A stretch of 36,501 bases of DNA from Byssochlamys sp. IMV 00236 (lineage: Eukaryota; Ascomycota; Eurotiomycetes; Eurotiales; Thermoascaceae): positions 1 through 36,501 of the forward strand of contig MSJH02000375.1 of assembly GCA_001931875.2 (NCBI GenBank). The letters run 5' to 3'. The position numbers and the translations under genes were made by a program. The notes beneath the pieces are model-generated. The model was not told the origin of the DNA, did not search any database, and worked only from the letters and a program-made list of their open reading frames with translations. The stretch's first letter is position 1. Each line of letters begins with the position of its first letter. Shown here in pieces: positions 9,941 to 18,447 of this stretch.

Positions 9941-11677
9941 ATGTCTACCACTTCACAAGAATCTGAAGAAAGAGCGGTTCCTAGTCATTTATATTATTTA
10001 GGTACATTGATACTTTCTTTTTCTTTGATACGTTTATTTAAATATAAATATTTAGACGAAGGTGTCGATCTGCGAAAACTTCGCAAGCAAGTCCTAGTAG
10101 AAATCCTGCTTCATCATGGAGTTACGCATGGCTCTAAGATAGGAAGAAACCAGCTATTGAAGTTATTCAATAGCAAAGTATATGCCAATCGGCTACAGAT
10201 CTTGAGTGAATACTGGCAATCTTTAGCACAAACTAAAACAGAAAGTAATGCTTCTAATCTTGATACAAACGATCACTTCAGCCTTGGTTTATCGTCTCTA
10301 TCTCCTCCTGTAAATCCAACGTATCCTTCATCTCACAGCTCGCTTGAAGCTGATCTGCCTGATGTATCACATTGTAATCAACCATCACCAGCTCCCAACA
10401 CAAGTCATCAGGTTGGTTCTCAGGCTGTAGAATCAGGCTCTTCTCAGGTTATTGCATCGGATCCTTCTCAGGCTATAGTACCAGGCTCTTCTCAAGCATC
10501 ATCAAGCAATAGGCGGGGCATCTTATTTCCTAGGCCTTCTCTGTATCGTGAAGCATCTTCTTACCGTAGTGCAGCCCGTCGTAGACCATCCCTATTTAGA
10601 AACAGCATATCAATAGTCGACAGTTACATTCGTTTCCCTGGATCTCGTGCAATAGCGCGTCAATCGTCTGGGCTCCGTCCCATAACTTCAAATTCACTTC
10701 AGACACCATCAAGCAGCAGACTACGCTTTTTCGCTCCTCATCCTTTTTTTGGTCGCGACGTGTCTTCTTACCATAGTACGGCCATCTCTAACCCACCTCA
10801 ACTTGGTAACAGCACGCCAGCTGTCAGTGGTAGCAATCGTTTACCTGGACTTCGTACAGGGTCGCACCAGACGCTTGGTCTCGACTCTGAAGCAACAAGC
10901 GCGTCCCAGCCACCATCAAGCAGCAGACAAGACACTTTTGCTCGTAAACCCCTATTTCATCATGAAACGCTCTTCTATCCTAATACAGAATCAGACAACG
11001 ATAATAGGGAATTCCGTGGATTCTATGTTAATTTACCACCTGTGAGTCAACAACAGGGGCCAATAGATTCGATAGCTTCTTCTGAAAGACATCCTAGCTC
11101 AGCTCAGACGACATTACCTAACCTTGGCCAGGAGACACCCTCTGAACCTATACACAAATACTACAGTAGGATGATCTTCACAAAGTTTAAACTATTATTG
11201 TGGAAAACGCTTGCATCCATCTTTATAATTCTCATCATCTATGGTTTATTCTTTGGTTTGGTTTATATCAATATACAGATCACACGTTCCATCCCAACCA
11301 AATTGCCACAGCTTGGATTCTGGCATATACTCTTTATCTTGTTCTTTCTCTCTGTCTTTGCTGTTAAGCTATGGAAGATATATCATGATTTTGTCAAAAT
11401 GTGTGCCATGCAAAGGCTAATATATACAGCTGTGCAGGAAATTCTTGATGAACTTAAACGTAAACGGCTTCTCTCTATTAGAAATTCATTATTTCACCCA
11501 TATTCGTCGTCACCTATCAGAGATTTCTATTACCGGTTCATCCAGGATTATCCAGAGCGTATTGATCTTTGGATAGAGGTTTTTGGTGTTATTGATAACC
11601 ACCCAAATGTTATGACCGTTAGAAGAAAAGTCGACGGAGAAGAGATTGCTTATTGGGATTATATGCCGTCTGAATAA
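9941..11677 (+). CDS. HeH/LEM-type inner nuclear membrane protein (Src1/Heh/Man1 family)
   Basis: Exons 9941-10001 and 10056-11677 give 560 residues. Src1/Heh proteins sit in the inner nuclear membrane, bind chromatin and help nuclear pore quality control. Splicing the 54-nt intron (10002-10055) joins YYL to DEGVDLRKLRKQVLVEIL, giving the usual HeH start (residues 18-60), with NQLLKLFN as its second helix. A Ser/Pro-rich linker with three degenerate repeats follows, then two membrane segments (SIFIILIIYGLFFGLVYI and HILFILFFLSVFAVKLW). The C-terminal Man1/Src1 domain includes VQEILDELKRKRL, LWIEVFGVIDNHPNV and GEEIAYWDY. The loop between membrane segments is only about 15-20 residues, far shorter than the lumenal domain of yeast Heh1/Heh2. 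The intron is a multiple of three without a stop, so unspliced it adds a false N-terminal membrane helix. Confidence 0.82.
   Translation: MSTTSQESEERAVPSHLYYLGTLILSFSLIRLFKYKYLDEGVDLRKLRKQVLVEILLHHGVTHGSKIGRNQLLKLFNSKVYANRLQILSEYWQSLAQTKTESNASNLDTNDHFSLGLSSLSPPVNPTYPSSHSSLEADLPDVSHCNQPSPAPNTSHQVGSQAVESGSSQVIASDPSQAIVPGSSQASSSNRRGILFPRPSLYREASSYRSAARRRPSLFRNSISIVDSYIRFPGSRAIARQSSGLRPITSNSLQTPSSSRLRFFAPHPFFGRDVSSYHSTAISNPPQLGNSTPAVSGSNRLPGLRTGSHQTLGLDSEATSASQPPSSSRQDTFARKPLFHHETLFYPNTESDNDNREFRGFYVNLPPVSQQQGPIDSIASSERHPSSAQTTLPNLGQETPSEPIHKYYSRMIFTKFKLLLWKTLASIFIILIIYGLFFGLVYINIQITRSIPTKLPQLGFWHILFILFFLSVFAVKLWKIYHDFVKMCAMQRLIYTAVQEILDELKRKRLLSIRNSLFHPYSSSPIRDFYYRFIQDYPERIDLWIEVFGVIDNHPNVMTVRRKVDGEEIAYWDYMPSE
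10498..10985 (+). repeat. Three degenerate in-frame repeats in the HeH protein linker
   Basis: Units of about 205 bp start near 10498, 10703 and 10909. The core reads SSSxR, an aromatic/Pro-rich box (FPRPSLY, APHPFFG, ARKPLFH) and, in two units, SSYxSxA. The stretch ACCATCAAGCAGCAGAC recurs exactly near 10705 and 10911, showing common origin by duplication within the coding sequence. Confidence 0.6.
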
Positions 11678-11889
11678 GAATATGCACAGTAAAGTTTGAT
11701 AAAGAATAATTCTATTATTATTATAGTTCTTGTATGCTTTAGAAATAAATTGCTTCTAACTCACTCTGCTCGTTGTAGCATCATACTTGAATAGATCAAA
11801 TGTTGTACATGTAAGGCTACTTTGTGCCTTCATGATTTAAAAATAAGAGGAGAGACAAACAGACAGACATTTATTGCTTTATCTTTTGT

Positions 11890-13497
11890 CTATATAGCAT
11901 TCGTCATCACTTCCATCTGTTCATCTTGTTCTCTTGCAGCTGTGACAGCAGCTACGACCCAGCTGAATGATTCAGGCTGTAACGGTTCTGGCTCACGATG
12001 GAGAAACTCGAGTGCTCGTTGTCGCTGTGATTCTGCATTTTGTAGCTGCTCTGCCCTTATCCTTATATTTTCTCTGTACGCCTTCCAGCATCGCGTACTA
12101 CAAAACTTGACACTTCGAAGCGTTGAGTTATAGCCGTGGTATTGCCTGGACTGGATAGAACTGACCCACTCGTAAATATACGGCCGCTCACACACAGGGC
12201 ATATCCTTGTCTTGTTTTCAACTGCAAACGCGATATGCGGTGGGAGAAGCGAAGTAGCCGAAAGATTGGTCTTGATGGTATCTCGTAATGCAATTTCTCG
12301 AAGCGAGTGAATCAAGTAAGGTGGTTTCTCATCCTGCTCAGATGTTGTTGAACGTGCTTCTTCTTCTTCTTCTTCTTCAAGCTCTTGGCTGTTATCATCA
12401 GGCACAGTGCCTGTTAACGCTAGGATGCTGTTGTTATTATTATTTGTTGGAGGTCTGCTATGCGGCAGCAATGTGCTGGTATAATCATCCATGTCATTTA
12501 TTGATCTTTCTTCTTCTTCTTCTCGGACTGCTGCTTGTGGATGGTCAGAAACAGGCAGCGCTCTTTGTAGTAGTTGTCTTACAGATCTAAACCATCCATT
12601 TCTATGGGTGTTGCTGCCGCTAGTTTCCTGTAGATTAGAAGGTTGTATGAGCGGATTTGCCTTGATGATCACTTGAATTCTCGATTGTTCCAGTAAGTCG
12701 GATGGCAGGACACATATTCGATTATGGCTTAAATCTATTACTTCCATGTTTGGGGATGACAGTATAATGCTCACAAGCTCTTGATGTAGTGTCACAATGC
12801 AATTATTTGATAGATTGATGCTTTTCAAATCTAAAGAGGCTATATCAGGCGCTCTCTCTAGTCGGTTAAAAGATAAATTAAGATGTTGAAGCTGGTTTAT
12901 GCCATGTAACGAAGGCAGACTAGTGATCCGATTATAAGAAATGTTTAACTCAATTATTTTCTTCATCTGTGTTATGGACTCTGGTAGATATTCAATCGCA
13001 TTACCACCAAATAGTTCTGAGCCTAGCTTTAGCTCTTGCATCAGGTGCCACTGTCCAATCGTCTGAGGGAGTGATGAAATCTTGTTGCCGTCGAGATGAA
13101 GTACGACTAAATTGGGGAAGCAAGAGGGCATATAGTCAGGGATGGATTCGATCTGATTGTCAGAAAGCAAGAGAGTTGTAAGCTGTGGAAGGTATAGCTC
13201 TGAACCAATAGTGGATATATGATTGCTCGATAGATTTAAGCTAGTCAGGTTATTGAAGCGATTTAAAGAATTTGGTATAATCGTCAAATCATTACGGGAA
13301 GCATCAAATTCAATTGCTTGTGAAGGGAACCTTGTATTTTGCAATTCATGTTCCAAGTCGTCTGAAGAAAGGTTCATTCTACGAAGAATTATCTGATCTT
13401 TTTCGGTTGGACCAAAAGATGATGAAGAGCCTATATTTATTTGGATATTGTTTGATATTTCTACACCTTGTAATCTTTGACCGCCAGATAAGTACAT
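11890..13497 (-). CDS. Leucine-rich-repeat protein with C-terminal zinc motif
   Basis: A single exon of 535 residues from the ATG at 13497. Residues about 60-290 carry eight or nine LRRs of the short LxxLxLSxNxIxxIP type. A disordered linker with several poly-Glu runs follows. Near the C terminus come CPVCERPY and, 29 residues on, FCSTRCW (CxxC...CxxxC), a probable zinc-binding module, and then a Glu/Gln-rich helix. The LRR plus terminal Cys module resembles LRRC58-like proteins, whose role is little known; that match is from memory. The frame is open upstream to 13593, but that part is a Phe-rich reading of a T-rich leader. The gene is divergent from the flavin-reductase gene (220 bp between starts) and convergent with the HeH gene. 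Confidence 0.8.
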   Translation of the reverse strand: MYLSGGQRLQGVEISNNIQINIGSSSSFGPTEKDQIILRRMNLSSDDLEHELQNTRFPSQAIEFDASRNDLTIIPNSLNRFNNLTSLNLSSNHISTIGSELYLPQLTTLLLSDNQIESIPDYMPSCFPNLVVLHLDGNKISSLPQTIGQWHLMQELKLGSELFGGNAIEYLPESITQMKKIIELNISYNRITSLPSLHGINQLQHLNLSFNRLERAPDIASLDLKSINLSNNCIVTLHQELVSIILSSPNMEVIDLSHNRICVLPSDLLEQSRIQVIIKANPLIQPSNLQETSGSNTHRNGWFRSVRQLLQRALPVSDHPQAAVREEEEERSINDMDDYTSTLLPHSRPPTNNNNNSILALTGTVPDDNSQELEEEEEEEARSTTSEQDEKPPYLIHSLREIALRDTIKTNLSATSLLPPHIAFAVENKTRICPVCERPYIYEWVSSIQSRQYHGYNSTLRSVKFCSTRCWKAYRENIRIRAEQLQNAESQRQRALEFLHREPEPLQPESFSWVVAAVTAAREQDEQMEVMTNAI

Positions 13498-13717
13498 AAA
13501 AAAAAATAGAACAGAGGGAGAGAGAGAAAAAAAAAGGAAAAAAAGAAAAGCCCTTATCAGATTTTTAGCTTTCAGTCCCCCTACATTATGCATTCCCAGA
13601 GCGTAAAGCCAATGCTCATTGAGTTTGAATTATTGTACCGGAAATTGAAAATAAAAGAGCAACAAAAAGAGCCCAAAAGAGGGGACCATGACATAATTTT
13701 TTATTTTTTACAGCCTA
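13498..13717. promoter_or_regulatory. Divergent promoter of LRR and flavin-reductase genes
   Basis: A 220-bp gap between two divergent starts. The LRR side is a long pyrimidine leader on its coding strand; the other side has a T-rich leader just before 13718. No specific factor site is assigned. Confidence 0.45.
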
Positions 13718-14686
13718 ATGCTTAGACTTTTTACGCGATCGACACTTCGATCTTGTCAAAGAAGTCTATCGACTCAAGTAATTGATGATGTACGTGGCAT
13801 CATGAGAAAAGTACCACAGCCAGTTGTAGTTGTTACAACATGTAAACCCGAAGACCCCAGCTATCGACGAGGCATCACCGTGGCTTCATTCACTTCTGTC
13901 TGTTTACATCCAGAACCACTTGTATCATTTTGTGTTCGAGTACCTTCACGAGCTTCACAACTATTGCATTCGTCTGGCAGCATGGTTCTCAATATGCTCA
14001 GTCACGAGCAAGTACAGCAGTCCGTCGTGTTCTCTTCACCAAGCGCTGACCAGTTCAAAGATATACCCTTTTTTGACGATCCAATGACAGGACTACCTGT
14101 CCTGTCGGGAACTGTAGGAGCAATGCACTGTGAAGCTTATAAGGTGATTGAACTAGGTGACCATGAAATGTGGATCACAAAGGTCATTCGAGTGGAAGAA
14201 GGTGTTGGAGGAGAGCATGGTGTACGTGAAGAAGCTAAACCGCTGCTTTATTACGACCGAGGATATAGAAGCGTTGGTGATCAAGTGTTTATGAAGGCAT
14301 TCACAGAGGATGATGGTACTTTAGATACAACAAAGTGGACACATCGAGCACATCTCAGATTAGCCTGGAACTATATTCGTGAGCTTGGACCCGATGCTGC
14401 TGAACCAGTGATCAAAAAAACAATACAGAGCCACTTCAAAAGAGATGCGAAAAAGAGTCAATCGTATAATGAAACAATTACCATGTTTTATATCGCATTA
14501 GTATCCGCTGCGATGCGATCATACAAGGAGTATGAGAACGATTTTTTTGCGCTTGTTGAAAGATATCCAGAATTACTAGACCCAAAGACGATTGAAACTT
14601 ATTATTCACCAAAAGTATTGCATACAGAAAAGGCCAAGCATGAATTCGTTGAACCAGATCTTCGTCCATTACCAGAAACGCTATAA
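13718..14686 (+). CDS. Mitochondrial flavin-reductase-like protein with helical C-terminal domain
   Basis: A single exon of 322 residues. Residues 1-20 (MLRLFTRSTLRSCQRSLSTQ) are a classic mitochondrial presequence, rich in Arg and Ser with no acids. Residues about 22-195 form a flavin-reductase-like FMN-binding split barrel (PVVVVTTC, RRGITVASFTSVCLHPEPLVSFCV, LNMLSHEQ, KPLLYYDRGYRSV). Such domains reduce flavin with NAD(P)H or bind FMN. Residues about 210-322 are a separate helical domain (WTHRAHLRLAWNYIRELG ... FVEPDLRPLPE) resembling a small bacterial domain of unknown function that I recall only loosely. Substrate and partner cannot be read from sequence. The lack of introns and the bacterial-looking second domain hint at a bacterial or organellar origin, but this is inference. 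Confidence 0.8.
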   Translation: MLRLFTRSTLRSCQRSLSTQVIDDVRGIMRKVPQPVVVVTTCKPEDPSYRRGITVASFTSVCLHPEPLVSFCVRVPSRASQLLHSSGSMVLNMLSHEQVQQSVVFSSPSADQFKDIPFFDDPMTGLPVLSGTVGAMHCEAYKVIELGDHEMWITKVIRVEEGVGGEHGVREEAKPLLYYDRGYRSVGDQVFMKAFTEDDGTLDTTKWTHRAHLRLAWNYIRELGPDAAEPVIKKTIQSHFKRDAKKSQSYNETITMFYIALVSAAMRSYKEYENDFFALVERYPELLDPKTIETYYSPKVLHTEKAKHEFVEPDLRPLPETL

Positions 14687-15141
14687 ATACCATTGTTCCT
14701 TTTGTTTTAGACGATTTCTTTATATACATATTTCTATCATAATATTTTAACCTTCGTACATATTTAATACACAATCACACATAGACTACCAAATTACATG
14801 ACTCGCGCTTAAGAAATGAAAAGTCATTATGAGTACTATAAAGAAATAAAAAATACCTTGTTTAACCACACAAGTTATATCCAAACTGGCCATTGTTTAT
14901 TTTTAATAGAAAATTCTCATGTACACACTGCCAGAAATCATTTAGTCCACAATAGAAGATATAGGGTAATGAATAATTAGTTGCAAGAATAAACTAGGTA
15001 TACACCCTTTGATAGATATATATGGTATATTGCACGTGTAGCACATGTAGAAATATATAAATGTGGCTGAATATCCCTACGAGTAAAGAAATGCCCATTT
15101 CTCTCTTTCTTTCTTTTCATTAATTTACATAAACTATCCAA
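14687..15141. promoter_or_regulatory. 3' flank and arrestin gene promoter
   Basis: A gap of 455 bp. The left part is the 3' flank of the flavin-reductase gene. Towards the arrestin start lie an E-box CACGTG at 15033-15038, a nearby CACATG, a TATA-like ATATATAAAT around 15053-15061, and a CT-rich leader ending near 15120. No gene is seen. Confidence 0.45.
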
Positions 15142-16995
15142 ATGGTGCTTGGCAAACTTGACATCAAAGTTGATATTAGACTAGACGAAGATAAAAAATA
15201 TTTCCCTGGCGACACAATAGTGGGAAAAATTATACTTAGAGCGAACCAAAACCACACACTTCGAAAATTATGGTTGATATGGACAGGACGCATTCAGGTA
15301 CAGCCAAGGGAGAATGAGAAGGAGAGCCATGATTATTTTGTAGACTGCTGGAAACTGTGTTCTCCAATATTTAAATCGCCTGTTCGAATAGACAAGAATA
15401 TACCCATCTATCACACAGCTTTTGTAAATTATTCACCGAACGAAAACACCAACGATGACGAATCAGAGCCAATGCTACTAGAATTAGCCAAGAACAAACC
15501 TGTCGCATTTGCATTTGAGGCCAAGGTGCCAGATGATATCCCCTTGCCGAGTTCAACAAAGAATGAATTCGCGGCTCACAAGATTGTGTATTATCTCGAA
15601 GCATTTACAGGAACAAGTCATGTGTTCTCCAAGTCGAGAGCTATACAGGTGTATGAGCCAATTTATGTGATGACACCGTTGATGATGACACCGCAAAGAG
15701 CAGAACGTGTATTCTCTGTTGTAGCAAACTCAAAGCACTTTTGTACATCATCTATGCAACTGATCGTGCCTTGCCAGGGTCACATTCAAGGCACGATTGT
15801 TCCCATCTCGATTACAGTACAGAGTGAATATGAACTGACTCGTAAACAAGGAATTTCAGTGTCTTTATTGCGAACACATGAAGTCATGGTGAACGGAAGG
15901 TAAAGAAAAGAGAGGCAATATCAAATATGCTCAAACCCCATTTCATTTTTTATAGAAAGTTTTCATCATTTGTAGAACCCGTTTCACGATCAGTTGGTGA
16001 CCTCCACTTGACATCCCAGAATGGCAATCCATCACAGACGGTTGAGATCAAATTACAGATTCCCAAAGATGCGGTACCGACGATCGCCATGGAGCAAAGT
16101 AAAATCATGGCTGTGAATTACTATATCCGAGCTCTTGTGTATGCCCATGAAGGCACTTATATATCACAAGATCTTCAGGAATCGCAATTTATGTCTGCTG
16201 AATTACCATTTATCATCGGCACACTGAAGGAACCACCTGCCGCCTTAAGTTCGCCTCCCATTTCACCACAGACATCACCTGCTTTATCAGCAAAAAGTTT
16301 GAGTAGTCGAAATGCTAAAAATGATCCGATTTCTTCATTATCAACAGGTAAAAAAAAAAAACACTTTCGCATAGAGATCTTATTAAAATGACACTATTTT
16401 TTTGAAATTAGTCAGTGTCACCAATAACACGACAACCACAGGCTCCGAAAGCATTCATAACCATGGTAACAATATACTCAATCGACGTACATCGTTTGTA
16501 TTAAAACTAAATTATTTAGTCCCTTCAACCTCTACCAGCACAGTAGTGTCGAATGAAGGAGGAATGGATGATAAAAAGGAAAAACTATCCACAGTCGGAA
16601 GTTTGTTCAAAAGATCATCCTCCGGAAAGATATCCGGCGATAAAAACAAAAACAAGACAACAAATAAACGAAGTTTATTTTCTAGTTTCTTTAGCAAGCA
16701 CACAAAGAAACCAATTGAACAAGATGACAGAATGACAGAATCAAACATTGAGTATACTGACGAAGCGGAGAAGCAAGGTGAAAGGGTTGAGTTTGATGAT
16801 GAAGCGGAGAAAGAAGATATGATGGAAAAAGTGGACGTCAAGGAAGAAGGGGGATATAGTAATGTTATACATTATAGACCCTTTGCTGATTCTGATTCAG
16901 AGGACGACGATAATGCTGCGGAATTGACTATTTTAAATAAACCGGATGAGATACATGTATCAGAGGCAAAGGAAAAGCCTCACTTAAAAGAGTAA
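15142..16995 (+). CDS. Alpha-arrestin (ART-type) adaptor protein
   Basis: Exons 15142-15899, 15956-16347 and 16412-16995 give 577 residues. Fungal alpha-arrestins recruit Rsp5-type ubiquitin ligases to plasma membrane transporters. Arrestin N fold: residues about 1-170 (DIRLDEDKKYFPGDTIVGKIIL, then FAFEAKVPDDIPLPSS and YYLEAF). Arrestin C fold: about 185-345 (IQGTIVPISITVQSEY ... VEIKLQIPKDAVPTI, INGTL-like FIIGTL). The tail is Ser/Thr-, Lys- and then Glu/Asp-rich (EDDDNAAELT). No PPxY ligase-binding motif is visible in these exons. Both introns have GTAAAR donors and restore the frame. EMC6 starts 103 bp downstream on the same strand. Confidence 0.87.
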
Positions 16996-17098
16996 ATCAT
17001 ATCACCCTATTTGAAGAGTGACGTGACAAATGATTTGCTGAGTTTTAATCGAGTGTATTTTGTTTTTGCTATTGCTAATCTTGCTCCATCTGTTTGAA

Positions 17099-17416
17099 AT
17101 GAATGTCAATCAAGAGACACACAAGTATGTTCAAGCGAATATTGCACATAATAATAGGCAATTACAATACATAAGATCATGTTTTTCAGCCATATCAGGA
17201 TCTGCAGCAGGAATATTGGGTCTTCAAAATTGGAATGGATTTTTATTCTTTGCTTTGAGTTGGATGATATTGAATGGAATGATATTGACTATCAAGGCAA
17301 GAAAAGAACATTTTATTAATATGAAGGCATTATTCTTGGATGGAGCAATTGGCGGATTGTTATCTTTTCTATTATTTCATACTTTATTATACGGTCTTGT
17401 ATATTTATATCAATAA
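17099..17416 (+). CDS. EMC6: ER membrane protein complex subunit 6
   Basis: A single exon of 105 residues (human EMC6 has 110). EMC6 is a core membrane subunit of the EMC insertase, which places tail-anchored and multipass proteins into the ER membrane. The family pattern is unmistakable: a short polar N terminus, YIRSCFSAISGSAAGILGLQ, a second hydrophobic segment LFFALSWMILNGMILTI, and DGAIGGLLSFLLFHTLLYGLVYLY at the end, giving three membrane segments. The ATG at 17099 is chosen because the open frame upstream is a leader without ATG. The gene lies between the arrestin and cyclin genes on the same strand, with only about 105 bp on each side. Confidence 0.93.
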   Translation: MNVNQETHKYVQANIAHNNRQLQYIRSCFSAISGSAAGILGLQNWNGFLFFALSWMILNGMILTIKARKEHFINMKALFLDGAIGGLLSFLLFHTLLYGLVYLYQ

Positions 17417-17521
17417 ATAAAATATGGTCTTACTTTTTTGAAAGACATTCACCCTATATAAAAAAGAGATTATTTTTCTTCTTATTTCTTATTTCTTTCT
17501 ATTTAGTATTCATATTTCATT

Positions 17522-18094
17522 ATGCCATTAATTTCATGGTCCAAAGATACCCTTCATTCTCATCAAATGTCATTACTCATACAAAGATCAGTTAAAATGA
17601 TTGAATCACTATGGTTACCATACACAACAACAACCAAAATCATATCAACATCAAGTTACATTCATGAGTTACTAAAACGATCTAAGACAACGTGTTCTGT
17701 ATTGCAACTTGCTTTATATTATCTATTTCATAACAGAAAAAGGATACAACAAGCAGTCAAGACAACAATGAATCCATATATTAAATGTGGCAGGCGAATG
17801 TTTTTGGCTTCACTCATGATTGCATCAAAATACCTCAACGATAAAACATTCAAGAATAAAGTATGGGCAGAAATCACGTTATTGAAAGTACAAGAAATCA
17901 ACCAAATCGAAACTTGCTTTTTAAAGCTGATCAATTACGATATTTATGTGAACCCAATCATTTTCGAAAAATGGTCTCAACTGTTATGCGGTCAGCCCAC
18001 TGTTCATTGTTTTCCCATTATTGGCATCAAACGATCATCCGTTCAAGAACATCACCCTACTAAAAAACTTCGACCAGTTCAACTGAACCCTTAA
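17522..18094 (+). CDS. Pho85/Pcl-type cyclin
   Basis: A single exon of 190 residues. Pcl-type cyclins activate the Pho85 kinase (nutrient, morphogenesis and cell-cycle control) in yeast. The cyclin box lies at residues about 50-150, with the subgroup hallmark CGRRMFLASLMIASKYLNDK, then NKVWAEITLLKVQEINQIET and FLKLINYDIYVN. The protein is short, essentially a cyclin box with small extensions, and lacks obvious PEST or destruction sequences. Its N-terminal MSLLIQRSVKMIESLW fits the helix preceding the box. The exact Pcl subgroup (Pcl1/2/9 or Pas1) cannot be set by eye. Confidence 0.85.
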   Translation: MPLISWSKDTLHSHQMSLLIQRSVKMIESLWLPYTTTTKIISTSSYIHELLKRSKTTCSVLQLALYYLFHNRKRIQQAVKTTMNPYIKCGRRMFLASLMIASKYLNDKTFKNKVWAEITLLKVQEINQIETCFLKLINYDIYVNPIIFEKWSQLLCGQPTVHCFPIIGIKRSSVQEHHPTKKLRPVQLNP

Positions 18095-18382
18095 ATGGAC
18101 CCTTTTATTACGTAATATTTCCCCATATTTTCCCGAATATTCCCACCACGAAGGCGGTATCGATGGATAACCTTTGTAAAAGAAAAGAAAAAAAAGTTGT
18201 ATCTAATCGATAATAAAGTAATAAAAATATTCGAGTGTGTAACAAGCGAACAGACCAAGAGGAAAGGAAAGTGGCTACAAAGTAACCCGAGATTTCTTTA
18301 TCTTTAAGCGATCAACTTTTCCCACACTTGTAAGCTCGTTGATACATATCGAAATATAAAACCTTTTTTATTTTTATTTTTA

Positions 18383-18427
<45 letters not shown>

Positions 18428-18447
18428 ACTTCTTTTCTTATTTTTAC
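18095..18447. promoter_or_regulatory. Promoter and leader of the Mga2/Spt23 gene
   Basis: A 353-bp gap holding the cyclin 3' flank and the promoter of the next gene. Visible elements are a palindromic TTACGTAA at 18108-18115 (bZIP/Yap-type core), a TATAAAA at 18355-18361 about 90 bp before the start codon, and a long CT/CTTT leader. Confidence 0.45.
18385..18427. repeat. CT and CTTT microsatellite leader
   Basis: About thirteen CT units (18385-18410) run into four TTCT/CTTT units, 20 bp before the Mga2 start. It lies in the likely 5' UTR or core promoter, matching the pyrimidine leaders before other genes here. Confidence 0.85.

Noticed and set aside
13498..13593. N-terminal membrane segment on the LRR protein
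   Set aside because: Again a pyrimidine leader translated as FLFFLFFSLSPS; the start at 13497 follows directly.
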